Position numbers and translations under genes: made by a program. Source: Planctomycetaceae bacterium (GTDB taxonomy: Bacteria; Planctomycetota; Planctomycetia; Pirellulales; Pirellulaceae). From it: a DNA stretch of 64,000 nt. A model generated the notes under the pieces. It made no database searches and was not told the origin of the DNA. It worked only from the letters and a program-made list of their open reading frames with translations. The DNA is taken from NCBI GenBank assembly GCA_020638975.1, contig JACKHN010000011.1, positions 1 through 64,000 of the forward strand, read 5' to 3'. The first letter of the stretch is position 1, and each line of letters opens with the position of its first letter. Positions 43,270 to 52,800 of this stretch are shown here, piece after piece.

Positions 43270-45504
43270 ATGGCGCAGATAGCAAACAGCACGGCTGCTG
43301 GTAACTCGCGTGCTCTTCAGTTGCGCATGCGAGCCGATCTGCGCGTCGAGCATCAGACGTACCTGGGGCGACACTATTGGGTCGTTAAAGACCCGGTCGC
43401 CCTGAAGTACTATCGGTTTGAAGAAGAAGAGATCGCGCTGCTGGAGATGCTTGACGGGCAATCGAGCCTCGAGGAGATCCAAGCTCAGTTCGAGGGACGC
43501 TTCACGCCGCAAAAGATCACGCTCCAAGAGTTGCACCAACTCGTCGGCATGTTGCACCGGTCGGCGCTGGTCGTCTCGGATGCCGGAGGCCAAGGGCCGC
43601 AGTTGCTCAAGCGACATCGCGAACAGGCCCGCCGTCAGCGGCTATCTTCGCTAACTAACGTGCTCTGCATTCGTTTCAAAGGCATTGATCCCGATCGCTT
43701 ACTCGGCTGGCTCAATCGACACATTGGTTGGTTCTTCTCGCCGACTTGCTTCTTCCTGTGCATCGCCCTCGCGATCGGCGCGTTGCTGTTGGTGACAGCT
43801 CAATTCGATGTCTTTCAAGCAAAGCTGCCTTCGTTCGGCGACTTCTTTGCGTCGAAGAATTGGTTCTGGTTGGCCCTAACATTGGCCGGAACGAAAGTGC
43901 TACACGAGTTCGGACATGGATTGTCGTGCAAACGTTTCGGCGGCGAGTGTCACGAGATGGGGGCCATGCTGCTCGTGCTAACGCCTTGTCTGTACTGTAA
44001 TGTTTCCGACTCGTGGATGTTGCCGAGCAAGTGGAAACGAGCTGCGATCGGCGCGGCCGGCATGTACGTCGAGATCGTACTGGCGTCTGCCTGTACGTTC
44101 GTATGGTGGTTCACCCAGCCAGGGCTGCTGAACTATCTCTGTTTGAATGTGATGTTCATTTCGTCGGTCAGCACGCTGCTGTTCAACGCGAACCCGCTGC
44201 TTCGATACGATGGCTACTACATCCTGTCGGACCTGATCGAGATTCCCAACCTTCGGCAGAAGGCGACGACGATCCTGCAAAGCAAACTGGCCGCGTGGAC
44301 GCTGGGGCTGCCCGAAACGCCTGACCCGTTCTTGCCGCAACGTCGTCAATGGTTGTTCGCAATCTATACGGTTGCGGCAGCGATCTATAAGTGGGTCGTG
44401 ATGGCGGCAATTTTGTGGTTCCTGTACATCGTCTTTGAACCTTACGGATTGCAAGTCATTGGGAAGCTGGTCACGGTGATGGCGGTCGGCGGACTCGTTT
44501 TTCAACCGCTGTGGAAGCTCGGCAAGTTCTTTTATGTGCCTGGGAGGATTGATCGGGTGAAGAAGCCTCGCATGTTTGTCAGTGGTGCCGTCGCGACCGT
44601 GATCGTGCTCGCCGTGTTCATGTTGCCGATTCCGCATTACGTTCGTTGCGGATTCTATATTCAGCCTCGCGGTGCGGCATCGGTCTATGTCGAATCACCG
44701 GGCGAGTTGCAGCAAATCCACGCAAAGCCAGGGCAAACCGTTCAGGCTGGCGAACCGATCGTCACGCTTGATGATGCTGATCTCAAGATCACCTTGGTGC
44801 GTCTGCAAGGCGAGAAGCAAGGGCTCGAGACGAAGCTGGCCAGTCTTCGGCAACGGGCCTTCGAAGATGAATCGGCCGTATTGGAGATCTCCGAGGTCGA
44901 AGAATCCATCGTCGCGATTGACGATCAGATCGCTCGGCGACAACAAGAAATGGATTCGATGCGAGTAGTCGCGCCGCTAGCCGGCGTAATCATCCCGCCA
45001 CCGACGGTCGCGCGACCGCAAGACGATCCCAGTCGACTGCCGACTTGGTTTGGCTCAGCTTTCGATCAACGGAACACACACGCGCTGCTCGTCGAAGGCA
45101 CGCCGATCTGTCAGGTTGGCGATCCGAAAAACGTCGAAGCCGTCCTCGCAATCGATCAAGGCGACATCGAGTTTGTCCATCCTGGTCAGAAGATCGAGAT
45201 CTTCGTGAACCAATTGCCGGGCCAAAGGCTTCGCACGCAATTGGATCAAGTCTCGCGAATCGACATGAAGGTCACACCAAAGGGGCTTTCCAGCAAGAAC
45301 GGCGGTGACGTCATCACACAGACGGACGCTTCCGGCCAGGAGCGACCGATGAACACGACGTATCAAGCCAACGCCTCGATCCAATCGGAGTCCAACGAAC
45401 TGCTCATCGGAGTTACTGGTCAAGCCAAGATCCACACGGGCTATCAAACGGTTGCCAGTCGCGTTTGGCGATACATTTGCCAGACATTCGATTTTAGTGT
45501 GTGA
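43270..45504 (+). CDS. PqqD-like / M50 metalloprotease (YydH-like) / HlyD fusion
   Basis: This 744-residue membrane protein joins three modules. Residues ~30-103 resemble the PqqD winged-helix fold (HYWVVKDPVALKYYRFEEEEIALLEMLDGQSSLEEI), the module that binds leader peptides in RiPP pathways. The M50 site-2-protease core follows, with the zinc motif HEFGH (212-216) and the third-ligand motif NPLLRYDG (Asp314), within several membrane helices. From ~455 comes a HlyD part (GAASVYVESPGELQQIHAKPGQTVQAGEPIVTLDD) with a coiled coil (510-565). Both catalytic motifs look intact. YydH-type proteases of this kind accompany peptide maturation. The cargo is not visible nearby. No good ribosome-binding site precedes ATG 43270. 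Confidence 0.88.
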   Translation: MAQIANSTAAGNSRALQLRMRADLRVEHQTYLGRHYWVVKDPVALKYYRFEEEEIALLEMLDGQSSLEEIQAQFEGRFTPQKITLQELHQLVGMLHRSALVVSDAGGQGPQLLKRHREQARRQRLSSLTNVLCIRFKGIDPDRLLGWLNRHIGWFFSPTCFFLCIALAIGALLLVTAQFDVFQAKLPSFGDFFASKNWFWLALTLAGTKVLHEFGHGLSCKRFGGECHEMGAMLLVLTPCLYCNVSDSWMLPSKWKRAAIGAAGMYVEIVLASACTFVWWFTQPGLLNYLCLNVMFISSVSTLLFNANPLLRYDGYYILSDLIEIPNLRQKATTILQSKLAAWTLGLPETPDPFLPQRRQWLFAIYTVAAAIYKWVVMAAILWFLYIVFEPYGLQVIGKLVTVMAVGGLVFQPLWKLGKFFYVPGRIDRVKKPRMFVSGAVATVIVLAVFMLPIPHYVRCGFYIQPRGAASVYVESPGELQQIHAKPGQTVQAGEPIVTLDDADLKITLVRLQGEKQGLETKLASLRQRAFEDESAVLEISEVEESIVAIDDQIARRQQEMDSMRVVAPLAGVIIPPPTVARPQDDPSRLPTWFGSAFDQRNTHALLVEGTPICQVGDPKNVEAVLAIDQGDIEFVHPGQKIEIFVNQLPGQRLRTQLDQVSRIDMKVTPKGLSSKNGGDVITQTDASGQERPMNTTYQANASIQSESNELLIGVTGQAKIHTGYQTVASRVWRYICQTFDFSV

Positions 45505-45544
45505 TCGCCGCCATTCGCTCCGTGGAAGGCGATATCGGGAACCA

Positions 45545-45955
45545 CTAGCCGTTGCACTTTTCTCGAATCGACCATCTCGGCGGAGCAAGCACAAACGTCG
45601 CTAGCACGACGGCACCGAACAGACAGTAGACAAGCGTAAAGACCCACGGCGGCGCATCGAAGAACAACAGATCGTGCACCCAGCGTCCAACAAACGACTC
45701 GGCGCGAGCGGTTTCTCCCGCTGCATATCGCAAGTTGTTCTCCAACGTCGTCAGCGGGCAAGTGATTCCGAACAGCGACTCGACGACAACAATCCCAATC
45801 ATCGTGAGATGGGTGACACGAAACCACACGTTCCGCACCCACTGCCAGCGCAACACCGATCCGATGAGTATCGCCACAAGCCCAACGACGACGAAGCTCA
45901 CGTAGGCAGCGTGAACGAATACGACAGCGTCAGCGGAGAGTGAGTAGAGGTTCAT
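45545..45955 (-). CDS. DUF2784 family membrane protein
   Basis: A 136-residue protein with four hydrophobic helices and the DUF2784 features: DAVVFVHAAYVSFVVVGLVAILIG at the N-terminus, RVTHLTMIGIVVVESLFGITCPLTTLEN in the middle (conserved CPLT.LE), and a C-terminal LVYCLFGAVVLATFVLAPPRW. ATG 45955 gives the family length. Function of the family is unknown. It converges with the M50-HlyD gene and lies downstream of the glycerate kinase gene. Confidence 0.82.
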   Translation of the reverse strand: MNLYSLSADAVVFVHAAYVSFVVVGLVAILIGSVLRWQWVRNVWFRVTHLTMIGIVVVESLFGITCPLTTLENNLRYAAGETARAESFVGRWVHDLLFFDAPPWVFTLVYCLFGAVVLATFVLAPPRWSIREKCNG

Positions 45956-46030
45956 GACTGGATTGAGCCACGAAGGCGTTCGGTTATTCCCAGAAACGAC
46001 GGGCAAGCGCCCGGTCTTCGATACCAGCTG

Positions 46031-47482
46031 TCACGGGATCACACGTCGAGCGGGCATCGACTTCTGCGATACGGTCACAATCCGCAAATCACACACGTTC
46101 GTATGCGTCGGCCCGGTCTTGATGAGCGAATCGAGTTTCTCGAAGAAGTGATAGGCGTCGTTACGAAGTAGATAGCCTGTCGGGTCGAGTTTCAGTTGCT
46201 GCATTGCGTCAGCAATCTTGTCATCAATGAAAGCTCCGGCCGCGTCGGTGGGACCATCTTCCCCGTCAGTACCGCCCGACAAGAATGCAATTTCACGGAG
46301 AGCGGTGGCTTTGTTGGGACTGGATTCAAGCAAGCGGAGAAGGCCGGCGAGGACCAGTTGCTGGTTCCTGCCGCCTTTGCCGCGTGTGGCGGCATCGACG
46401 AGATGAACGATCGGTTCGCCGCCGGTGATTAAACAGTCAGGCCCGGGCTCGTCGCGCATTCGCATGGCCATGTCGGCCAAGTGGCGACCGATGTCTTCGG
46501 CGGCTCCTTCGAGCTTGGTCGCTGCGGTCATGGCATGAGAGTATCCACGGCGTTCAGCCTCAATGCCCGCAGCATCCACTGCGGCGGCGTTGTTGCCGAT
46601 AACGAGGTTGACGACTTCGTACGAAAAGGGGTCGGGAGTCTTTTTCGGAGGATTAACGTTCGCAATTGAAGAGGCTTTGGCCGAAAAAGACTCCCGACCC
46701 CCTTGCTTCTCCAAATAGTCGAACACCGCTGCGGCGATCCCCGCTTCACGTGCCCGAAATCGCTGCAACACGTCAAGAGCATCTTGAGGCGTCTTGCTAT
46801 CGGCTACGGTTGGCCCTGACGCAATGACGTCGAGCGGATCACCGATCACGTCGGAGATGATCAGCGTGATTAACCGCCCGGCGCGGCATGCACGCGCAAG
46901 TCCTCCGCCCTTAATTCGACTCAGTTGCTTGCGAACGGTGTTCAGTTCTTCGATGTTGGCACCGGCCCCGCTGAGATGCTTGGTCACAGCTTGCTTGTGG
47001 GCGAGTGTGATGGCTTCGACCGGTGCAGGGAGCAGCGCAGAACCACCGCCAGAAATCAGGCAGAAGCACAAGTCTCGAGGACCGAGCGATCCGACGATCT
47101 TTAGGATCTCGCTTGCCCCGAAGACGCCCGCTTCGGTCGGTTCGTTGACACCCGCCGGCCGAGCCCCGTGCAAAGTAATTCGTGACAGAGTACGTACGCA
47201 ATCTTCAGGGACATTCACCCATCCGGTCAGTTGCTTCGCTGCCGCTACTTTCGCCAGTGCGAGTTCAATGCCAGCAGCCATTCCGGCTCCGGCTTTGCCT
47301 GCTCCGACGACCGCGATGCGACTGATGTCGGCGAGCGGAAACACTTCGTCGCCGACGATCAAGTCGGCACCTTCAACGCATACATTTTCTCGCACGAGTC
47401 GTTCGCTATTGACGGCATCCACTCCCGCCTGCCAGATCGCGAGTGCATCCTCGCGGAGTTGCTGCTGAGTTCGTTGCACCAC
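46031..47482 (-). CDS. Glycerate 2-kinase (GckA/TtuD, DUF4147 family) with in-frame palindrome
   Basis: This 483-residue enzyme phosphorylates D-glycerate at position 2. Visible family motifs are VVGAGKAGAGMAAGIE, LCFCLISGGGSALLPAP, EELNTVRKQLSRIKGGGLAR, LIISDVIGDPLDVIASGPT and FLSGGTDGEDGPTDAAGAF. Near residues 261-285 a 21-bp perfect inverted repeat is inserted in the coding DNA, giving GGRESFSAKASSIANVNPPKK in a linker that is normally variable; the frame remains open. Translation starts at GTG 47482 or 47479, directly after the stop of the upstream gene (TAG|GTG), with GGAGAGG as the site. No standard symbol is given because gckA/ttuD/glxK naming differs. Confidence 0.9.
   Translation of the reverse strand: MVQRTQQQLREDALAIWQAGVDAVNSERLVRENVCVEGADLIVGDEVFPLADISRIAVVGAGKAGAGMAAGIELALAKVAAAKQLTGWVNVPEDCVRTLSRITLHGARPAGVNEPTEAGVFGASEILKIVGSLGPRDLCFCLISGGGSALLPAPVEAITLAHKQAVTKHLSGAGANIEELNTVRKQLSRIKGGGLARACRAGRLITLIISDVIGDPLDVIASGPTVADSKTPQDALDVLQRFRAREAGIAAAVFDYLEKQGGRESFSAKASSIANVNPPKKTPDPFSYEVVNLVIGNNAAAVDAAGIEAERRGYSHAMTAATKLEGAAEDIGRHLADMAMRMRDEPGPDCLITGGEPIVHLVDAATRGKGGRNQQLVLAGLLRLLESSPNKATALREIAFLSGGTDGEDGPTDAAGAFIDDKIADAMQQLKLDPTGYLLRNDAYHFFEKLDSLIKTGPTHTNVCDLRIVTVSQKSMPARRVIP
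46628..46701. repeat. Palindromic element inside the glycerate kinase gene
   Basis: Arms 46628-46648 and 46681-46701 are perfect 21-bp inverted repeats (outer part GGGGTCGGGAGTC) around a 32-base loop. The whole element is translated as part of glycerate kinase. Confidence 0.9.
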
Positions 47483-48070
47483 CTAGCCTCTCCTCACTTC
47501 CAGCACGCGGGCCCATTGCTCATTGTCATCGACGGCAACTTCGCCTAGCTCGTTAGGATCGCCGGCATGGCAAAGGAGTCCTGCGAGAAACTGTTGCCCA
47601 TCGGCCTTGAACTTTCCCGCGACGCTGCACCAGGGAGTGCCCACGCCTCGATCTCCCGGCAGTATGACATTGCGAAAGAAGACGTGGGCAAAACCTTGCG
47701 TGCTGAGTTGCCCTGGCCAAAATCGCACCACGGGATGATCAATCGAAATGATATCGACGAGCCCAGGAATTAGTTGGTCCACCGCGTCGAGCAAGCGATC
47801 CGCCTTAGGAATCTCGCCCGATCGCCCGACCGGCGCGACGACGAGTGCAGCGAGTCGGACGGGCTTGCCCTGACAAGTCAGTTGCGGGAAGTTGCCGTCG
47901 GGGCCCGATTTGTCAAGGGAGCTGACATCGATCGCAAGGTCAATCGGCTGCGGAGCCGGCTCTTTGGACCGACCTAGCACGAGACGAAAGATGAGAACCA
48001 GCATGAGGCCGAAGAGCCCGACGAAGATCGCTAACACGACCATCACCGCCATCAAGCTAATTGAAGTCAT
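47483..48070 (-). CDS. Hypothetical membrane-anchored protein
   Basis: A 195-residue protein with one long N-terminal transmembrane segment (MAVMVVLAIFVGLFGLMLVLIFRLVLG) and a soluble domain of ~160 residues (LTCQGKPVRLAALVVAPVGRSGEIPKADRLLDAVDQLIPGLVDI...). I do not recognise the family; similar proteins are known from planctomycetes. Its stop codon abuts the glycerate kinase start, so the genes are coupled, but a functional link is not evident. A copy of the 100-bp palindromic element lies 90 bases upstream. Confidence 0.7.
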   Translation of the reverse strand: MTSISLMAVMVVLAIFVGLFGLMLVLIFRLVLGRSKEPAPQPIDLAIDVSSLDKSGPDGNFPQLTCQGKPVRLAALVVAPVGRSGEIPKADRLLDAVDQLIPGLVDIISIDHPVVRFWPGQLSTQGFAHVFFRNVILPGDRGVGTPWCSVAGKFKADGQQFLAGLLCHAGDPNELGEVAVDDNEQWARVLEVRRG

Positions 48071-49872
48071 CGCTATGCACCGATCTACTCGGACTTCAGA
48101 CAGAATCCAGCATTGTAACGAATAGTCGAGGGCTCTGCCGTCTTAGACCGAAGCGTGGCAGTGGTACAGTTTGCCGTAAGTCGGGCACTCCTGCCCGACA
48201 AAAGACGGCCAAGAGTGGCCGTCCTACCTTCAGGAATCGCAAACTGTATCACTACGCGCAGCGTAGTAAGACCGTTTGGCATCCTGAGACTCGTTGCGAT
48301 ATTATCAGCGGGCTCGCCCCCTCCCGTTATCTGGGTGATTCCCTATTTACGGCGTGGGTTTCGCACGGCAAAATCGCGAGGAACGTATCCTCTACAGTTT
48401 CCGGTTCGCGGGAAAGCCCATATTCCTAGTGTTTCGCGATGACGTTATCACCTTCATCGCGAATTTCTCACCAGTCATGCGTATCAGCGGTCGACTGCGG
48501 TTGCATCGCCGAGGCGACCAAGCGTCGCGAAAGTTCCCGTGCCTGATTCGCGGTTCAGCCGATCATTTCAGCATCGTTGGGCGCGTTGGGTAATCCGGCG
48601 ACTTTGGTCTTGAAGTTCTCACCGACTTGGCTCGTATCACAAACGACTGATGTCGAAGCCGAAGGTGACCCTTGTGGAACCTCCTTGCTCTCGACCAGAA
48701 GAGTTGATCTGCTCGATGTCGACCAGTGTCGAGCCTCTGGCTGTTCCTCCTACGACGAGCACCACAAATCGTCGGACGTCAACGAAGCCGCGTTCTAATG
48801 CGATCGAGTATTCAGGCGATGTTGCAGTGGAATTGACTCACCGGTGTCCCAACGTTCGGTTATGCCGCTTCATCCCCTTGAAACTTCTCCACATCAGGAT
48901 TTCATCGGCAATCGTCGACGCCCATAATGGCGTGGAAAGTTGTCGAAGAGAGATTCGCGTCACTGGCGTACCGCGCGATTGACTTTCGCCTGATGGCGCC
49001 GTCGGTCGGACGATGATCGTGAACTTTGCCCAGATCGGGTTCAGGACGTCAACACCTCCCTCGATCTGACTGCTTGGCGCGAAATTCGTCCTCTTTGGGA
49101 TGACTCGCGAGCGGTAAGCTCTAGGTCCTCTGTTCGCTCCATCGTCGGTCAGGTTGGCGTCGTTCTTCTCGACATCTGGATGCTGACGTCGATTCGCACC
49201 GCGATTTCGCCTACGCTCGCGGCTTCCACCGCAAGAATCCTTCCGTCGATATGGACTTTCATCTTCTGCCACTTCCCTCTGTTGATCCGAGGATCGTCGT
49301 CGAAACGCTCCACAAGCATTTGAGTTGTTTCAGACCGGGTTTCTGAAAGAGAACAGGGACTTTGCGTCATCGAACTAACTCTCCTGTCTTAAGGTTGTCC
49401 ACTTTCAAACGGTCCTTCCTTTCGTCGCGAGCTCACGTCTATCTGCACGAGCCGCGTTTCGTTCCATCCTTCCGCTCATTTGTCTTTGACTTATAGATTG
49501 TCAGTTGAAGCGAAGCTTGGACGATGACTTCACCGGTCAGTGTTGCAGCCATTTGTCCAGGCGCCACCATCACTGATGGTCCACGGTTCACCGTTGAGGA
49601 GATTATCTCAGGGCTTCATCAGGTTACGGGCAGCCACCATCGAGCACGACACCCCGGACTATCTTCACCTGGCCTCGTCGCCGGTTGTTACCTCGACCTG
49701 TGCTCCCTCTCGAGGTTCAGGAAGTTTCACGGACCAGCAGTAGGGATTTCCCCGTTCCTTTCTGATAAATCTCACCGTTTGAATGCGACAACAACACCTG
49801 GGCTACGCAGCGTGCGGCACTCCACTCCGTCCTCGCTTACGCATCGGGTTGTGACAAAAGCGTCGAAAGGAA
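48071..49872. other. 1.8-kb gene-poor region
   Basis: Apart from the palindromic element at 48160-48253, I see no recognisable gene on either strand; open frames are short, frame-shifting and unlike known proteins. On the minus strand between about 49380 and 49870 the sequence is rich in words such as GAAAC, GTAAC and GCGACGAAAGGAAG and looks more like structured RNA than protein. The minus-strand frame 49149-49370 (73 residues, MTQSPCSLSETRSETTQ...) has no known relative. A decayed mobile element, possibly a group II intron, is one explanation. Confidence 0.4.
48160..48253. repeat. 100-bp palindromic element, copy 2
   Basis: Inverted orientation relative to copy 1. The left end AGTGGTACAGTTTGC pairs with the right end (48239-48253, one mismatch). 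Internal hairpins are GTCGGGCA/TGCCCGAC (48180-48199, loop CTCC) and GACGGCCA/TGGCCGTC (48204-48223, loop AGAG), both perfect. It lies 90 bases upstream of the 195-residue membrane protein gene. Confidence 0.85.
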
Positions 49873-52506
49873 TCACGGCCTCAAGACGGCCACAGTGACT
49901 TCGTCAAGCCACACCTCGCCAAAGCCTGTCAGCGCGAATGTCAACGTCAATTCGCCACTGTACGTCGCGATGCGATAGAGGGTAAATTCCCGCCAGCCGT
50001 TGGTGTGCGTAATTCGTTCGGCGAGTTCCTTGCCAGAGAAGGAATCGTAGATCATTAAAGCGTCGTTGCTGCCCGTAATTGGCTCCGGCACCTTCACCCA
50101 TCCATGCACCCGGAAACTCTGGCCCGCTGCGATCTCGATGGGTGCGCTAATGATCGACAATGCCGCATCGTCGCCCGCGACTGCGTCTTTCGACGGGCGT
50201 CGCGAAATCATGTGCAGCGCCGAGCGACCACCTGCTGGATCTTGAACCGACAACTCGACGAATGTCGACTCGGCGTTCCGCTCAGGAGCTTGCTGCCTCC
50301 ATCCGCTTCGAAGCATCGCCTCAAGGCCTTCGCAATCTCCAGCACGCAACACATTATTTTCCCACGTTGCGGTTGCCAACCGGTTGGTCGCTTCGGCATG
50401 CAGGGGCAACGTCGCGAAACTCGAACACAGGACACTCGACGTCGGTGATGGAAACGCCAAGATGGCTTCTTCCCAGGCTTCGCGTTGCACACGACGGATT
50501 AAACGCTGAGCAGTCCGTGTCGCGCCCATCGCGTTCCGCGAATCGCCTCCGCGCAACAGTTGCTCGGCTCGGTCCAGCATCGCCCGCGATTCGTCCAATG
50601 CGGGTTTGGCGGGTGCCATGCGACCAAGTGTGTCGACGATGTCCAGCGTCTGACGCATCTGCAGCGTCGCGATTTGCAGTCGCAAGGTTGCAGCTTGTTT
50701 TCGATTCTCGGAAAGCACTCGCGTCGAGCGGTTGATTGCAAGTGGATCTTGCGTAAATAGCACTAAGGAAACCGATTCAGGATTCTGAATCGCGATTCGA
50801 GGACCCGTCGTTTGCGAGCGAAGCAGCGGTTGTAGTCCGTTGACGCCGAGATGGTACGCCTGGTCGGTGATCGGAATGGAATGGGCCACGAACGAAAGTG
50901 GTTCTTCGCTAGTCGCGTGCGGTACATACTGTTGCCCCGTCGCGAGGCGAGTGACCACCAACAATCTTGAGCGATCCGTCTCGAGGAATCGGGCACGAGT
51001 ATTCGGCTCGCGCATGTCGAGTGCTTCCGAGAACGAACCGCCAGCGGCCCAGGGCTCGACCAGAGTCAATTCAGCGTTGACCAGCCGCAAGCTTGCCACT
51101 CGGAGCTTGGCGACGTCGTCATCGAGATCAAGTCGCGAGCGTGAGCGGAAACAAACTCCACGGGCTCCGGCAGCGATCGTTTCGAACGCCAGTAAGCGGA
51201 TCTGCTCCGGGTCTGCTCCGAGCTTTGGCAGCGGTGATGCAATCGGTCGAGAGTTGAGTGAACTGGCATTGGCGATCGCCAGCTGATCAACCAACCGCGA
51301 GGAAGGTTCTGTCTCGACAGTTCCCCAGATCGGCTTCCCCGCGAGCGGCCGCATTTGCCCTGCCAACCAATCGCCGTAATGCATTAAATCGAAGCTCGAT
51401 CCAAGCGTCGACCGTCCGAACATCAATACATCACCGATCCTCGAGTATCGAAAGATGTCGCCCGAAAGATCACACAAAATGGGCCGAGCCGTCTCGCTGT
51501 CCTGACGTCGCACCTGGGCTGCCAGATTGCCGATAGCAGCTGCTTCGGCGGCTGACGCACCAGCCCCCAATCGCCAAGCAATGACGCGACGGTGTGTCGA
51601 CTTCGGATCCAGCACTCCATCGGAGATCGCGGGCGGAGCGACCAGCCAGAGATCCGCCTCATCGGCCTCGGCGAGTTGCGCTGCGCTGGGCGGACTGCGA
51701 AGCAATGCTGTGTTGAAACCAATCTCTTTTAGCCATGAGAACGGTTCGCCGTTGTGTTCAATGACCTTGGCAAAGTAAGGAAGTTGTTCGACGAGCAGAA
51801 CTGATCCTCGCAGCTCGGCGGAACGCGATGTGCGTTCAACAGCATGCGGGACGGGGCCCGCATGTGTAGCCGAGTCCATCAGCCCCACAGCGGTTGTCTC
51901 GCGTGATGCCGCCGCATAGCCAACTAACTCCAGATCATCAGTCCAAATCTCGGTGGTGCCCGGCCCGGTGTACGCGTTTAAAACCACGTGGTCGATGTAG
52001 GCTTCCCGCTCGTCAACCGGCCCTCGCAGACGATGGATGCGAACTTGAGCTTCCAACGTCTTCTTCAAATCGCGGACGTGTAATCGTTGCCAGGCGCCAG
52101 GTTGGGTATAGAACTCGCCGTCCAGCATGATCGTCAATGTCTTGCCGTCGCGAGTCTTCGCACGCGGCAGAACAACGCGCAGCAATAGACGGAGTCCAGG
52201 TTGATCGGCTTTCACCCACAAGCTCGGAACCAACTCGCCGATAATCCGAGCAGGTGCAACGGGATGAGCTAGGTAGGCGTAGGTGCCTTGACCACTCCAG
52301 AGCCGAATGTGCTCGGACCCTTTACCGGAATGGGCGACGGTAAAATCCCGTTCATGGGAAACGAGACGGGCGGCTGTGTCCGAGTCGGCCAGTCGCCAAG
52401 AGACTTCGACCGACTCGAATCGCTCGTGGACAGCCAGCGCAGTCTGCACCGATAGCGCAGCGAACAGCGCACAGGCAAAGGACAGCGGACGTGTCGAATG
52501 CTTCAT
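49873..52506 (-). CDS. Large hypothetical secreted protein
   Basis: An 877-residue exported protein with signal peptide (MKHSTRPLSFACALFAALSVQTALA). The N-terminal ~180 residues look like a beta-sandwich (FTVAHSGKGSEHIRLWSGQGTYAYLAHPV), a jelly-roll of carbohydrate-binding type. The middle (about 240-600) resembles a TIM-barrel glycoside-hydrolase-like region. The C-terminal ~150 residues are another beta-sandwich (IEIAAGQSFRVHGWVKVPEPI...GELTLTFALTGFGEVWLDEVTVAVL). I see no catalytic motif with certainty. It is likely a planctomycete envelope or carbohydrate-active protein of unknown specificity. ATG 52506 is chosen as the signal peptide start. Confidence 0.75.
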   Translation of the reverse strand: MKHSTRPLSFACALFAALSVQTALAVHERFESVEVSWRLADSDTAARLVSHERDFTVAHSGKGSEHIRLWSGQGTYAYLAHPVAPARIIGELVPSLWVKADQPGLRLLLRVVLPRAKTRDGKTLTIMLDGEFYTQPGAWQRLHVRDLKKTLEAQVRIHRLRGPVDEREAYIDHVVLNAYTGPGTTEIWTDDLELVGYAAASRETTAVGLMDSATHAGPVPHAVERTSRSAELRGSVLLVEQLPYFAKVIEHNGEPFSWLKEIGFNTALLRSPPSAAQLAEADEADLWLVAPPAISDGVLDPKSTHRRVIAWRLGAGASAAEAAAIGNLAAQVRRQDSETARPILCDLSGDIFRYSRIGDVLMFGRSTLGSSFDLMHYGDWLAGQMRPLAGKPIWGTVETEPSSRLVDQLAIANASSLNSRPIASPLPKLGADPEQIRLLAFETIAAGARGVCFRSRSRLDLDDDVAKLRVASLRLVNAELTLVEPWAAGGSFSEALDMREPNTRARFLETDRSRLLVVTRLATGQQYVPHATSEEPLSFVAHSIPITDQAYHLGVNGLQPLLRSQTTGPRIAIQNPESVSLVLFTQDPLAINRSTRVLSENRKQAATLRLQIATLQMRQTLDIVDTLGRMAPAKPALDESRAMLDRAEQLLRGGDSRNAMGATRTAQRLIRRVQREAWEEAILAFPSPTSSVLCSSFATLPLHAEATNRLATATWENNVLRAGDCEGLEAMLRSGWRQQAPERNAESTFVELSVQDPAGGRSALHMISRRPSKDAVAGDDAALSIISAPIEIAAGQSFRVHGWVKVPEPITGSNDALMIYDSFSGKELAERITHTNGWREFTLYRIATYSGELTLTFALTGFGEVWLDEVTVAVLRP

Positions 52507-52692
52507 TTCGGCAACACCGTGGTCGAACGGCAACACGCAAGGAGGAGATTTGTTGACGAGATGCTACAAGGGTTGCGAAGCCCTTAGATCTGACGTAAGG
52601 CGTGCTTGTATCAGCATTTGCGGCAGACAGCTAGGCCAACCATGATGCATTCTTTCAACATCGTACTGCGCAGGGATTTGGCGTTATTTTTC

Positions 52693-52704
52693 GTAACATG
52701 TTAC
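52693..52704. promoter_or_regulatory. 12-bp palindrome upstream of the 99-residue protein gene
   Basis: GTAACATGTTAC is a perfect palindrome about 97 bases before ATG 52801, in the 294-base gap between divergent genes. It has the form of an operator half-site pair; no regulator is known. Confidence 0.35.
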
Positions 52705-52800
52705 TTTCAAGAGAGTTGCGTTCCTGTGATCCCACACCGCGACGGTTGGCACGAAGCCTGCTTTAGTAAGCCAGCACAACGCAACCACGGAGACTACGCC

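Noticed and set aside
43083..43292. Small frame encoding LLPGNSMSARLRLVHSGGAG on the minus strand
   Set aside because: Translation of the hairpin cluster between two operon genes; repeat-derived.
48838..49272. 144-codon minus-strand frame in the gene-poor region
   Set aside because: Arg/Ser-rich translation without family pattern; not supported as a gene.
49524..49898. 124-codon plus-strand frame in the gene-poor region
   Set aside because: Unusual composition (His/Ser/Pro/Arg), no ribosome-binding site, overlaps the end of a real gene; more likely non-coding or remnant.
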